DNA of 64,000 bases from contig CAWCDT010000011.1 of NCBI GenBank assembly GCA_963794385.1, positions 62,001-126,000 on the forward strand, written 5' to 3'. Origin of the DNA: Gaiellasilicea sp963794385. Lineage in GTDB: Bacteria; Actinomycetota; Thermoleophilia; Gaiellales; Gaiellaceae. The notes beneath the pieces were generated by a model, which was not told the DNA's origin, did not search any database, and saw nothing but the letters and a program-made list of their open reading frames with translations. Positions 32,528-41,578 of this stretch are shown in pieces; position 1 is the first letter of the stretch; each line of letters opens with the position of its first letter. Both the position numbers and the translations under genes were made by a program.

Positions 32528-32736
32528 CGCGCATGGTGCAGGTCGCCGTCGCCGGCGACGTCTCGGAAGGGGAGGAGCTGCAGTCGATCCTCTCGACGGC
32601 CGGGATCGAGTCCGAGCTGCAGCCCGAGGACGAGGCCGACGCGCTCGCCGTACTCGTTCCCGAGTCGTCCGTCGAGGCGGCCCAGGACGCCATCGAGGCG
32701 CTCACCGAGCCCGACGAGCTCATCTCCGAGCCGTAG
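32524..32736 (+). CDS. Small DUF2007-like (putative signal-transducing) protein
   Basis: A 70-residue acidic ferredoxin-like fold protein: VQVAVAGDVSEGEELQSILS then AGIESELQPEDEADALAVLV and a helix AAQDAIEAL. This matches the short DUF2007 group (proteins with 'two-fold' beta-alpha-beta layout and a conserved hydrophobic VLVPE strand). Function unknown. It overlaps rnz by 4 bp. Confidence 0.75.
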   Translation: MTRMVQVAVAGDVSEGEELQSILSTAGIESELQPEDEADALAVLVPESSVEAAQDAIEALTEPDELISEP

Positions 32737-32744
32737 CCGCGCCG

Positions 32745-34748
32745 CTAGCCTCGGACGAACTCGAGCCGGGTCGAGCCGATCAAGCCCGGGCTGACGAGCT
32801 CGAACAGGCACGTCGTCCTGCCGTCTGCGTCCGCCGGCGCCGGGATCGTCCCGTTCCAGACCTCGTCCGGTGCGATCACCGGGCGGCCGACTGTGAGTCC
32901 GTTCGCGCGCAGCTCGAGGGGCGTTCCTTGCTTCCCGAGCAGCGTCAGCTCCAGACGGCCGCCGCCGCAGCGGTAGGCCGTGATCTCGGCCCGGCCGACG
33001 ATGTCCCCGTTCGGCTGCACGCCCGTTCGCCAGGTGTCGAGCCGGAGCGGCCGCCCGGCCCGCCAGAGGGAGAGTCCGCTCAGGTCAGTCGAACGAGGCG
33101 CCTGCCCGATCTGCTCTCCCGCGAGCTCGAGCTCCGACGGAGTGACGACCAGGTGGGAGAGGAGGTGCCCACCGGAGCTTCGAAGCCCGCCGTCAGACCG
33201 GAGCGCGAGGTTCACCGGCACGAGCGGATCGATTGGAGCGGCGCCCCCCAGCCGCGCGAACGTGTCGATCCGGCGGTTCCAGAACGCGTGCTTCCACGCG
33301 CCGACGGGGAATGCCGAACCGTGCACATAGGCGACCGGGCCGTTAGCGACCCGGTCGAGCCAGCGGGGATCGCCGGTGTCGAAGACCCACGCGCGGTCGA
33401 GCCGCGAAAGCCGGGAGATCTCGCGTGTGGACACGACCGACAGGCCGACGAGCACGATCGCGACGAGCGCCGGCAGGACGGCCTTGGCGCGCGGGGGGAC
33501 GAAGACCGCTGCGGCGACCAACGCCGCGGCTGCGAGCGGGAAGAGCACCTCGAGCGTCGTGGTCGACGTCGCCTCGGCGAGCCGCCAGAGCGGGATGAAG
33601 CTGAAGGCGTCGAGCGCGGCCTCCTGGACGGCGAATCGCGCCACGGGCAGGAGGACGACGGGCGTGGCGAGAGCGAGAGCCACGATCTTCGTCCAGGGTG
33701 CGGGCCGCGGCATGCCGCGGGCGAGCCAGAGGCCGAAGACGAGAAAGAGCGGCGGCGCGACGGTGAGCAGCTCGCGCTCCGCGACGTGCTCGACCCAGTT
33801 GGAGGCGAAGATCCCGACCTCCAGGGCAATCGCGACCGTCCAGGCGGCGGTCGTCGCCACGAGCGCCTGCGCGGCGGCGTCGCGCTCGCGTCCCGTCGCG
33901 CACTCGCCGATCATCACCGCCAGCGCGACCAGCGGGATCCCGGCCACGAGCACGAAGATGCCGCCCAGATGCCAGACGATGCTCTCCGCGGCAGCGCCCA
34001 GCTCGTACCCGCCCGCGGCGGCCGCGTAGACGCCGAACACGTCGCTCCACCGACCGGCGAGCGCGAAGGCGGCGACGATCACGACAACGAGGGTCCCGGC
34101 TGCAATCAGCAGAGGCGCCTGGCGTCGCGCCGGCTCGAGCCTGCGTTCGAATCCGCACTGGATCGCGACGGCCAGGAAAAGGGCCGGGACGAGCGCAGCG
34201 GCGCGGACGTGGGTCAGCAGCGCGAGCGCGGCCGTCGCCAGCACGAACGCGTGATACAGCGGCGTCGGGCGGGAAAGCGCGGCGGCCATCGCCGCGAGCG
34301 CGAGCGTCGTGAGCGGGTAGACCAACGCCTCGCTCATGAAGAGGCCCGAGTAGGCAAGCCCCGGGATGGCGATCGAGAGGGCGGCGGCGACCAGGGCCCA
34401 GACGGCGCCAAGCGGCCGCCGGCCCCAGCAGTAGACAACCACGGCCGTTGCGGACATCGCAACGGCCTGCAGCGCCTGGACGAGCTCGACCCCGAACGCG
34501 AGGTCGCCGAGCGTGAGCGGCCAGCCGATCAGCGCCGGATAGAGGAGGGAGTATCCCCAGGCGTCCGCGCCGAGCAGCGACGGCGTGCCGGTTTCCCAGA
34601 GGGACCGGCCGAGCAGCGCGTAGATCGACTCGTCCGGCGCGATCCAGGGCACCTCGAAGCCCCGTTCGGCCGCGTACCGCGCGACGGCCGACACGGCGAC
34701 GAGCAGCGCGAGCGCCGCAGCGGCTGCGTGTCGTGGACGAGCGATCAG
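32745..34748 (-). CDS. Multi-pass membrane protein, GT39/ArnT-like glycosyltransferase candidate
   Basis: About 667 residues. The first two thirds contain roughly 11-12 hydrophobic helices; the first periplasmic loop has WIAPDESIYALLGRSLWETG, with the Asp-Glu pair typical of lipid-linked-sugar (GT-C) transferases. The last 200 residues are a soluble beta-rich domain (WDRVANGPVAYVHGSAFPVG-like start to TRLEFVRG). It probably modifies cell-wall glycans outside the membrane (inference). No ATG/GTG/TTG fits: the most plausible start is a CTG at 34748 (LIARPRHAAA), close to the divergent pyr promoter, so the 5' end is uncertain. Confidence 0.75.
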   Translation of the reverse strand: MIARPRHAAAAALALLVAVSAVARYAAERGFEVPWIAPDESIYALLGRSLWETGTPSLLGADAWGYSLLYPALIGWPLTLGDLAFGVELVQALQAVAMSATAVVVYCWGRRPLGAVWALVAAALSIAIPGLAYSGLFMSEALVYPLTTLALAAMAAALSRPTPLYHAFVLATAALALLTHVRAAALVPALFLAVAIQCGFERRLEPARRQAPLLIAAGTLVVVIVAAFALAGRWSDVFGVYAAAAGGYELGAAAESIVWHLGGIFVLVAGIPLVALAVMIGECATGRERDAAAQALVATTAAWTVAIALEVGIFASNWVEHVAERELLTVAPPLFLVFGLWLARGMPRPAPWTKIVALALATPVVLLPVARFAVQEAALDAFSFIPLWRLAEATSTTTLEVLFPLAAAALVAAAVFVPPRAKAVLPALVAIVLVGLSVVSTREISRLSRLDRAWVFDTGDPRWLDRVANGPVAYVHGSAFPVGAWKHAFWNRRIDTFARLGGAAPIDPLVPVNLALRSDGGLRSSGGHLLSHLVVTPSELELAGEQIGQAPRSTDLSGLSLWRAGRPLRLDTWRTGVQPNGDIVGRAEITAYRCGGGRLELTLLGKQGTPLELRANGLTVGRPVIAPDEVWNGTIPAPADADGRTTCLFELVSPGLIGSTRLEFVRG

Positions 34749-34783
34749 CGAAGTATCCCTCGCCTTTCGTCCGGCTCGGCCGT

Positions 34784-34789
34784 TAGGAT
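34784..34789 (+). promoter_or_regulatory. TAGGAT -10 box of the pyr operon
   Basis: Predicted transcription start near 34796, which would place the PyrR hairpin at the very 5' end of the mRNA. Confidence 0.5.
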
Positions 34790-34797
34790 GCCGCCGA

Positions 34798-34830
34798 CCC
34801 TTTAACCCGGTCCCGCGAGGCCGGAAAGGA
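34798..34830 (+). promoter_or_regulatory. PyrR-binding RNA hairpin overlapping the pyrR ribosome-binding site
   Basis: CCTTT (34799-34803) pairs with AAAGG (34825-34829) and CCGG (34807-34810) with CCGG (34821-34824), leaving an AAC bulge and a loop TCCCGCGAGG. This is the anti-anti-terminator-like PyrR recognition hairpin in its actinobacterial, translation-controlling form: the 3' arm is the Shine-Dalgarno AAAGGAG. With UMP/UTP-loaded PyrR bound, pyrR translation would be blocked. Confidence 0.75.
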
Positions 34831-34835
34831 GCGGA

Positions 34836-35426
34836 ATGAGCACGCACGTCCCCGACCGTACGGCGGCCAAGATCCTGCTGGACGCGCCGGCCCTCGGCCG
34901 CACGCTCTCGCGGATCGCGCACGAGATCATCGAGCGCAACGACGACCTGGGCCGCATCGCGCTCGTCGGCATCCACACGCGCGGCGTGCCACTGGCGGAG
35001 CGGCTCGCCGCCCTGATCGAAGAGCGGAGCGGGGAGGAGGTCGCGCTCGGCGCGGTCGACATCACCTTCCACCGCGACGACATCGGTCGCACGTGAGCGG
35101 TCCGGCGGGAGCAGCCCGTCGTGCACGCGACCTCGGTCGATTTCGAGCTCGGCGGCACGACCTGCGTGCTCGTGGACGACGTGCTCTACACGGGTCGCAC
35201 GATCCGCGCCGCGATCGAGACGCTGTTCGAGCGCGGGCGTCCGGCGCGCGTGCAACTGGCCGTCCTCGTCGACCGCGGCCACCGGGAGCTCCCGATCCGC
35301 CCCGACTACGTGGGTAAGAACCTGCCGACCGCCCGGAGCGAGCGGATCCAGGTCGAGCTCGAGGAGATCGACGGGGTCGACCGGATCTTGTTGATCGCGG
35401 CGCCGGAGGCGAGGGAGGAGCGATGA
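34836..35426 (+). CDS. pyrR: PyrR regulator/uracil phosphoribosyltransferase, interrupted by an in-frame TGA
   Basis: This protein represses the pyr operon by RNA binding and has weak uracil phosphoribosyltransferase activity. The N-terminal half (LSRIAHEIIERN, LVGIHTRGVPLAERLA, VDITFHRDDIGRT) stops at TGA 35094-35096. The same frame resumes at once and carries the rest: PVVHATSVDFELGGTTCVLV, the PRPP loop VDDVLYTGRTIRAAIETL, LVDRGHRELPIRPDYVGKN and the C-terminus. Apart from that one codon the 196-residue protein is intact. A substitution to TGA or a compensating pair of indels are both possible. SD AAAGGAG. It overlaps pyrB by ATGA. Confidence 0.88.
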
Positions 35427-36328
35427 GGCATCTGCTCTCGATCGCCGATCTCGGCCGCGACGACGTCGAGCGGATCCTCGAGTCGGCGGGCACGCTCGAC
35501 GGCCTCGAGGGACGGCTGCCGACGCTGCGCGGCAAGCTCGTGCTCAACCTCTTCTTCGAGTCGTCCACGAGGACGTCGTCCAGCTTCGAGCTGGCGGCGA
35601 AGCGGCTCTCGGCCGACGTGATGTCGCTGAAGGCGGCGGGCTCCTCGGTCGACAAGGGCGAGTCCTTGCAGGACACGGTGCTGACGCTGGCCCAGTACGA
35701 GCCGAGCGCGATCGTCGTCCGCCATCCGCAGATCGGCGCCCCGCAGCTCGTCGCGCGCTGGAGCGGCGCCGCGGTCGTGAACGCGGGCGACGGCAAGCAC
35801 CAGCATCCGACGCAGGCGCTGCTCGACCTCTTCACGATGCGCGAGGCGCTCGGACGGCTCGAGGGGCTGCATGTGGCGATCGTCGGCGACGTTCTCCACA
35901 GCCGCGTCGCCCGCTCGCTCGTGCAGGCACTCGCGCTCGTCGGCGCACACACGACGCTCGTCGGCCCGCCGACCCTGCTGCCCCGCGGGATCGAGGCGCT
36001 CGGCTGCGGGACCTCGTACGACCTGGACACGATCGGGTCGGCCGACGTCGTCTACGTCCTCCGGATGCAGCGCGAGCGAATGGAGTCGGCCTTCGTCCCG
36101 AGCCTGCGCGAGTACGCCGCGCGCTGGGGGATCACGCCGGAGCGGCTGCGCCCGGGCCAGCGGGTGATGCACCCCGGCCCGATCAACCGCGGCGTCGAGA
36201 TCGACTCCCGCGTCGCCGACGCGCCCGAGACCCTGATCCTGGAGCAGGTCCGCGCCGGCGTCGCCGTCAGGATGGCCGTGCTCCAGGAGGTGCTTGCCGC
36301 CCGGCCGGTGCTCGAGGTGGTCGCGTGA
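35423..36328 (+). CDS. pyrB: Aspartate carbamoyltransferase catalytic subunit
   Basis: This enzyme joins carbamoyl phosphate and aspartate, the committed pyrimidine step. The 301-residue protein has FFESSTRTSSSFELAAKRL (carbamoyl-phosphate site STRTS), SVDKGESLQDTV, VRHPQIGAPQ, NAGDGKHQHPTQALLDLFT, YVLRMQRER and VMHPGPINRGVEI. It overlaps pyrR and pyrC by 4 bp each, so the operon is translationally coupled. No pyrI regulatory subunit is present, as in other actinobacteria. Confidence 0.97.
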   Translation: MRHLLSIADLGRDDVERILESAGTLDGLEGRLPTLRGKLVLNLFFESSTRTSSSFELAAKRLSADVMSLKAAGSSVDKGESLQDTVLTLAQYEPSAIVVRHPQIGAPQLVARWSGAAVVNAGDGKHQHPTQALLDLFTMREALGRLEGLHVAIVGDVLHSRVARSLVQALALVGAHTTLVGPPTLLPRGIEALGCGTSYDLDTIGSADVVYVLRMQRERMESAFVPSLREYAARWGITPERLRPGQRVMHPGPINRGVEIDSRVADAPETLILEQVRAGVAVRMAVLQEVLAARPVLEVVA

Positions 36329-37594
36329 CCCTCGTCTGCCGGAACGGCCGCTCTGACAGCCTCGTGCTCGAAGGCCGACTTCGTGGCGGCGAGTTCGTCG
36401 AAGTGACGGTCACGGACGGCGTCATATCGCGAATCGCCCCGTCAGGGGCGAGTCGCGACTCGCGCGATCTCGTCCTTGCGCCGGCGTTTGTGGATCCGCA
36501 CGTGCACCTGCGCACACCGGGGCGCGAGGACGAGGAGACGATCGCGAGTGGCACAGCCGCTGCCGCCGCGGGCGGCTATTGCGCGATCCTGGCGATGCCG
36601 AACACCGACCCGGTCGTCGACTCGGCCGCCGTGCTCGGCTCCCTCGTCGCAGACGGCGCGGCGCGACGCGCTCGTCCCGACCGGGTTCATGGCTGCGATC
36701 TCGAAGGGCCTCGACGGCGAGGAGTTGACCGAGATGGCGGAGCTCGCCGACGCCGGTGCGGCGGCCTTCACCGACGACGGCCGCCCGGTGGTTTCCGCCG
36801 GCTTGCTCCGCCGGGCGCTCCAGTACGGCGCCGTGACGGGGCGCCGGCTCGCCCTCCACTGCGAGGAGCCGACCCTCTCGCGGGACGGCCAGGTGCACGA
36901 GGGCCGCATCAGCGCCGAGCTCGGCTTCGCTCCCTACCCCTCGGTGGCCGAGAGCGCGATGGTGGAGCGCGACCTCTCGCTTGCGGGTTACGAGGGCCGC
37001 CCGCTCCATCTCATGCACCTCTCCGCGAAGGAGTCGGTCGAGGCGCTCCAGGCGGCGCAGGCACATGGGGTCGACGCGACCGCTGAAGTGACGCCGCACC
37101 ACCTCGTGCTCACCGACGAGGCCGTCCGCTCTCTCGATCCCAACGTCAAGATGAACCCGCCCCTGCGAGCGGACAGCGACCGCAATGCGCTCGTGGAGGC
37201 GCTCAGGGACGGGACGATCGCGTGCGTCGCCACCGACCATGCCCCGCACTCCCGCGAGGAGAAGGAGGCGCCGTTCGAGGCGGCGCCGTTCGGCGTCACC
37301 GGGCTCGAGACGGCGTTCGCGGCGCTGAACACGCATCTGGTCGAGCCTGGCCTCGTTCCGCTCGAGACGCTGCTCGAGCGCATGTCGGCGGGGCCGGCCC
37401 GCGCGCTTGGGCTGCCGGAACCGCGGCTGGAGGTGGGAGCGCGTGCGAACCTCGTCCTGCTCGATCTCGAGGCGGAGTGGACCGTGGCCGAGAGCGGCTT
37501 CCGCTCTCGCTCCGCAAACTCGTGGCTGCTCGGTCAGCGGCTTCACGGTGCCGTCGTGAAGACGGTTGCGGACGGGCGTGTGGTGCACGGGTGA
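36325..37594 (+). CDS. pyrC: Dihydroorotase, one-base frameshift
   Basis: This enzyme cyclises carbamoyl aspartate. It starts in the frame of ATG-like GTG at 36325 with DLVLAPAFVDPHVHLRTPGR (zinc HxH) and GGYCAILAMPNTDPVVDS. Near 36655-36666 one extra base moves the frame; the second frame continues RRDALVPTGFMAAISKGL, ALHCEEPTLS, LHLMHLSAKESVEAL, TPHHLVLTDE, NPPLRADSDR, CVATDHAPHSREEKE and ends VADGRVVHG-stop. Joined, it is about 422 residues and complete, a type I (long) dihydroorotase. The essential role and perfect flanks make a sequence error likely. It overlaps carA by GTGA. Confidence 0.92.
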
Positions 37595-38643
37595 GCCAAG
37601 TAACAGACTGTTACTTGGCGCTCGAGGACGGAACCGTCTTCCACGGCGAGTCCGTCGGCGCCGCCGGCGTCGCCTTCGGCGAGGCCGTCTTCACGACGGC
37701 GATGACCGGCTACCAGGAGACAGTCACCGACCCGAGCTTCGCGGAGCAGCTCGTCTGCTTCACGGCGCCGATGGTGGGCAACTACGGCGTCGCGGCCGGC
37801 CGCGCGGAGTCGCCGGACGCGCACGCCAAAGCCGTGCTGATGCGGGAGGCGCGCGGGCCTGAGTGGACCGAGTGGCTCTGCGAACGTGGCGTGGTCGCGC
37901 TCACCGGCGTCGACACGCGGTCGCTCGTCCTGCGCTTGCGCGACCAGGGCGCGATGCGAGCGGCAGCAGTCGCCGGTCCGCTGACGCCCGACGAGGTGCT
38001 CGGTGAGCTCCGGACCAAGCCGACGATGTCCGGTGCAGCCCTTGTGGCCCATGTGTCCACACGCACACGCTACGTCTTCTCGGACAGGGGCTCGATCCGC
38101 GTCGCCGTCGTCGACTACGGCTGCAAGCGGTCGATCCTGCGACGTCTCGCCGGCGCGGGGGCCCATGTGACGGTGTACCCATGCACAACCACCGCTGACG
38201 AGCTCGCCGGCCACGACGCCGTTCTCCTCTCGAACGGCCCCGGCGATCCCGAGCCGCTGCGGGACGAGGTCGAGACCGTGCGCCGGCTGCTCGGCCGCGT
38301 GCCCGTGCTCGGGATCTGCCTCGGCCACCAGCTGCTCGGCCTCGCCACCGGACACGAGACGTACAAGCTCCCGTTCGGCCACCGCGGCGCCAACCATCCC
38401 GTGCTCGAGCGGAGCACCGGCCGCGTGCTCGTCACGAGCCAGAACCACGGCTTCGCGGTCGCGCCGACGGACGAGGCGGAGGCGACGCACGTCTCGCTCT
38501 ACGACGGCACGGTCGAGGGCTTCGATTTCCCCGAGTTGCGCGCCCGGTCGGTGCAGTTCCATCCCGAGGCGGGCCCGGGCCCGCACGACGCGTGGCCGCT
38601 GCTCGAGCAGTGGGTCGAAGAGGTGAGGCGGGCTGCCGCGTAG
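37591..38643 (+). CDS. carA: Carbamoyl-phosphate synthase small (glutaminase) subunit
   Basis: This subunit releases ammonia from glutamine for CarB. The 350-residue protein has ALEDGTVFHGESVGAAG, TTAMTGYQETVTDPSF, MVGNYGV, GVDTRSLVLRLRDQGAM, VVDYGCKRSILRRL, SNGPGDPEP, the nucleophile Cys in LGICLGHQLLG, and QFHPEAGPGP. The GTG at 37591 overlaps the pyrC stop. Codons 2-10 coincide with a 25-bp perfect palindrome. It ends 11 bp past the proposed CTG start of carB. Confidence 0.95.
   Translation: MSQVTDCYLALEDGTVFHGESVGAAGVAFGEAVFTTAMTGYQETVTDPSFAEQLVCFTAPMVGNYGVAAGRAESPDAHAKAVLMREARGPEWTEWLCERGVVALTGVDTRSLVLRLRDQGAMRAAAVAGPLTPDEVLGELRTKPTMSGAALVAHVSTRTRYVFSDRGSIRVAVVDYGCKRSILRRLAGAGAHVTVYPCTTTADELAGHDAVLLSNGPGDPEPLRDEVETVRRLLGRVPVLGICLGHQLLGLATGHETYKLPFGHRGANHPVLERSTGRVLVTSQNHGFAVAPTDEAEATHVSLYDGTVEGFDFPELRARSVQFHPEAGPGPHDAWPLLEQWVEEVRRAAA
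37595..37619. repeat. 25-bp perfect palindrome over the start of carA
   Basis: 12-bp arms GCCAAGTAACAG (37595-37606) and CTGTTACTTGGC (37608-37619) around a single A at 37607. It is AT-richer than its surroundings and directly follows the carA start codon. It could be a DNA operator for a dimeric regulator; as RNA it would fold into a hairpin that occludes the carA start. Confidence 0.75.
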
Positions 38644-41578
38644 AACGGACATCCGCTCGATCTGCCTGATCGGCTCCGGCCCGATCGTGATCGGCCAGGC
38701 CTGCGAGTTCGACTACGCGGGCTGCCAGGCGCTGAAGGTGCTGCGCGAGGACGGTTTCCGCACGATCGTCGTCAACTCGAACCCGGCCACGATCATGACC
38801 GACCCGGGCTTCGCGGACGCGACCTACCTGGAGCCGCTCGACCTCGAGGGCGTTGCCGACGTGCTCGGTCGCGAGCGCCCGGATGCGCTACTCCCGACGC
38901 TCGGCGGCCAGACGGCGCTGAACCTGGCCGTCCAGCTGGCGGAGGAGGGGGTGCTGGACGCTCTCGGCGTGGAGCTGCTCGGCGCCCCGGTCGACGTGAT
39001 CCGGCGCGCCGAGGACAGGCAGCTCTTCCGCGAGGCGGTGCAGGGCTGCGGCCTGAAGGTGCCCAACTCGACGATTGTCAAGAGCATCGGGGACCTCGCC
39101 GGTGTCTCTCTTCCTGCTGTCGTCAGGCCCGCCTTCACTCTCGGCGGCCACGGTGGCGGATTCGCCCTATCGCAAGGCGAGCTCCACCGCCAGGTGGAGA
39201 TCGGCTTGCGAGAAAGCCCGATCGGCCAGGTCCTCGTAGAAGAGTCGGTCCGCGGGTGGGACGAATTCGAGCTCGAGGTGATCCGCGACCGGCGCGACAA
39301 CGTCGTGATCGTCTGCTCGATCGAGAACCTCGACCCGATGGGCGTCCACACCGGCGACTCGGTGACGGTGGCGCCGCAGCTGACGCTGTCCGACGAGGCC
39401 TACCAGGAGCTGCGCGACGCGGCGATCGCAGTCATCCGCGCGGTCGGCGTCGAGACGGGCGGTTCCAACATCCAGTTCGCGCGCGAGCGCGAGACCGGCG
39501 CACTGCGCGTGATCGAGATGAACCCGCGCGTCTCCCGCTCGTCCGCGCTGGCCTCGAAGGCCACCGGCTACCCGATCGCCAAGGTCGCCGCCAAGCTCGC
39601 CGTCGGCTACACGCTCGACGAGATCCCGAACGACCTGACGAGGACGACGCCCGCGAGCTTCGAGCCGACGCTCGACTACGTCGTCGTCAAGTTCCCGCGC
39701 TTCGCCTTCGAGAAGTTCCCCGGCGCCGATACGGCACTCGGCACGCAGATGAAGTCGGTCGGTGAGGCGATGGGGATCGGGCGCACCTTCCAGGAGGCGT
39801 TCGCGAAGGCGTTTGCGAGCCGCGAGCTCGACGCGGGCTCGGTGACGCCCTGGGCGACGCTCGAAGACCTGCCCGACGGGCTCCATCCCTGGTTCCGGCG
39901 CGAGCTGGAGCAGCTGCGCGTCGAGGGGCCGCAGCAGGGGCGGCTCGCGTACCGGCGTGTGGACTCCTGCGCCGGCGAGGTCGCGGCCGAGTCGAACTAC
40001 TACTACTCGACGCGCGGCGAAGCCGACGAGGCGCCTCCGAACACCGGCAAGCGGCGCGTCGTCATCCTCGGCTCGGGCCCGAACCGGATCGGCCAGGGAA
40101 TCGAGTTCGACTACTGCTGCGTCCATGCTGCGCAGAGCTTCCGCGCACTCGGCTACGAGGCGGTGATGGTCAACTGCAACCCGGAGACCGTTTCGACCGA
40201 CTACGACACCTCGGACCGGCTCTACTTCGAGCCGCTCGACGTGGAATCGGTGCTCGCCGTCTGCGAGCGCGAGCAGCCGGACGGCGTGGTGATCCAGTTC
40301 GGCGGCCAGACGCCCCTGAAGCTGGCGCGCGCGATCGAGGCAGCCGGCTTCAAGGTGCTGGGAACGCCGTACGAGGCGGTCGATCTGGCCGAGGACCGGC
40401 GGCGGTTCGGGCAGTTACTCGCCGAGCTCGGCGTGCGCTGCCCGCCGTGGGGGATCGCCGAGGAGCCCGACGACGCGGTCGGAATCGCGGAGCGCGTCGG
40501 CTATCCGGTGCTCGTCCGGCCCTCGTACGTGCTCGGCGGGCGTGCGATGCGCATCTGCTACGACCCCGGGCAGGTCCGCGCGGCCATGGCCGGTGTCCAC
40601 GGGCCGGTCCTCGTCGACCGCTTCCTCGAGGGCGCGCTCGAGATCGACGTCGACGCGCTCTGTGACGGCGTCTCGGTCCACGTCGGCGCGGTGATGGAGC
40701 ACGTCGAGGAGGCCGGAGTCCACTCCGGCGACTCCTCGTGCGTCCTCCCGGCGCCGTCGCTCGGCGAGGAGTCATATGCGGAGGTCTGCCGGGTCGTGCG
40801 CCGGCTCGGCCCTGCGCTCGGCGTCGTCGGCCTGCTGAACGTCCAGCTCGCCGTCGTCGACGGCGAGGTCTCCGTGCTCGAGGTCAACCCGCGGGCGTCG
40901 CGCACGGTGCCGTTCGCGAGCAAGGCGACTGGCCTGAACCTCGTCGACGCGGCCGTCCGCCTCGCGGCCGGCGCCCGGCTGCACGAGCTCGAGCTGCCCG
41001 AGGAGCGGCGGCCCGAGCAGGTCAGCGTCAAGGCGGCGGTGCTCCCGTTCGCGCGCTTCCCGGGCGCCGACCCCGTCCTCGGCCCGGAGATGCGCTCGAC
41101 GGGTGAGGTGATGGCGAGCGCCGCCGACCTGCCGACCGCCTTCGCGAAGGCGGAACGTGCGGCCGGCAGGCCGCTGCCCACGGCGGGGACGGCATTTCTC
41201 TCCGTGCGTGACGCGGACAAGAGCGCGATCGCAGCGGTCGCGAGGCCGCTGACAGGGCTCGGCTTCCGCCTGCTCGCGACAGAGGGCACCGCGGCGGTGC
41301 TCAGGGCCGCCGGACTCGAGGTGGCGACGCTGGCGAAGAGCGACGCGGTCATCGACGCGATCCGGAGCCGCCGCTGCGACCTCGTCGTGAACACGCCACA
41401 GGGCTCGGGGGCCCGCCGGGACGGCGCCCTGATCCGACAGACCGCCCTCGCCGCTCGCGTGCCGTGCATCACGACACTCGCCGGTGCCCGCCTGGCGGTC
41501 GACGCGATCGCGAACGCGCGTGAGGAGATCGCGCGCTCCCTCCAGGAGCGAATCGAGCATGAGACGCGAGCGGCGTAG
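38633..41578 (+). CDS. carB: Carbamoyl-phosphate synthase large subunit, compact form, CTG start
   Basis: This subunit makes carbamoyl phosphate from bicarbonate, ammonia and 2 ATP. Two ATP-grasp halves are seen: SICLIGSGPIVIGQACEFDY and VVILGSGPNRIGQGIEFDYC, with NPRVSRSSALASKATGYPIA and NPRASRTVPFASKATGLNLV. The C-terminal MGS-like domain ends VNTPQGSGARRDGALIRQTA. The GTG at 38687 would delete the first nucleotide loop; the CTG at 38633 gives the canonical PRRTDIRS start, with AGGTGAGG 7 nt upstream. At 981 residues it is shorter than usual (about 1070-1100): the central oligomerisation domain between HPWFRRELEQLRVE and YRRVDSCAGEVAAESN is strongly reduced. Confidence 0.95.
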   Translation: MPRRTDIRSICLIGSGPIVIGQACEFDYAGCQALKVLREDGFRTIVVNSNPATIMTDPGFADATYLEPLDLEGVADVLGRERPDALLPTLGGQTALNLAVQLAEEGVLDALGVELLGAPVDVIRRAEDRQLFREAVQGCGLKVPNSTIVKSIGDLAGVSLPAVVRPAFTLGGHGGGFALSQGELHRQVEIGLRESPIGQVLVEESVRGWDEFELEVIRDRRDNVVIVCSIENLDPMGVHTGDSVTVAPQLTLSDEAYQELRDAAIAVIRAVGVETGGSNIQFARERETGALRVIEMNPRVSRSSALASKATGYPIAKVAAKLAVGYTLDEIPNDLTRTTPASFEPTLDYVVVKFPRFAFEKFPGADTALGTQMKSVGEAMGIGRTFQEAFAKAFASRELDAGSVTPWATLEDLPDGLHPWFRRELEQLRVEGPQQGRLAYRRVDSCAGEVAAESNYYYSTRGEADEAPPNTGKRRVVILGSGPNRIGQGIEFDYCCVHAAQSFRALGYEAVMVNCNPETVSTDYDTSDRLYFEPLDVESVLAVCEREQPDGVVIQFGGQTPLKLARAIEAAGFKVLGTPYEAVDLAEDRRRFGQLLAELGVRCPPWGIAEEPDDAVGIAERVGYPVLVRPSYVLGGRAMRICYDPGQVRAAMAGVHGPVLVDRFLEGALEIDVDALCDGVSVHVGAVMEHVEEAGVHSGDSSCVLPAPSLGEESYAEVCRVVRRLGPALGVVGLLNVQLAVVDGEVSVLEVNPRASRTVPFASKATGLNLVDAAVRLAAGARLHELELPEERRPEQVSVKAAVLPFARFPGADPVLGPEMRSTGEVMASAADLPTAFAKAERAAGRPLPTAGTAFLSVRDADKSAIAAVARPLTGLGFRLLATEGTAAVLRAAGLEVATLAKSDAVIDAIRSRRCDLVVNTPQGSGARRDGALIRQTALAARVPCITTLAGARLAVDAIANAREEIARSLQERIEHETRAA

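Noticed and set aside
32524..32736. PurS annotation for the 70-residue protein after rnz
   Set aside because: Size is similar but the sequence lacks PurS motifs and no purL/purQ follows; DUF2007-like is a better fit.
32460..34805. 781-codon plus-strand frame opposite the membrane glycosyltransferase
   Set aside because: Arg/Gly/Asp-rich shadow with no hydrophobic segments or motifs; the minus strand encodes a consistent multi-pass membrane protein.
35094..35096. Selenocysteine recoding of the pyrR TGA
   Set aside because: PyrR has no cysteine/selenocysteine at this site and no SECIS-like hairpin follows immediately.
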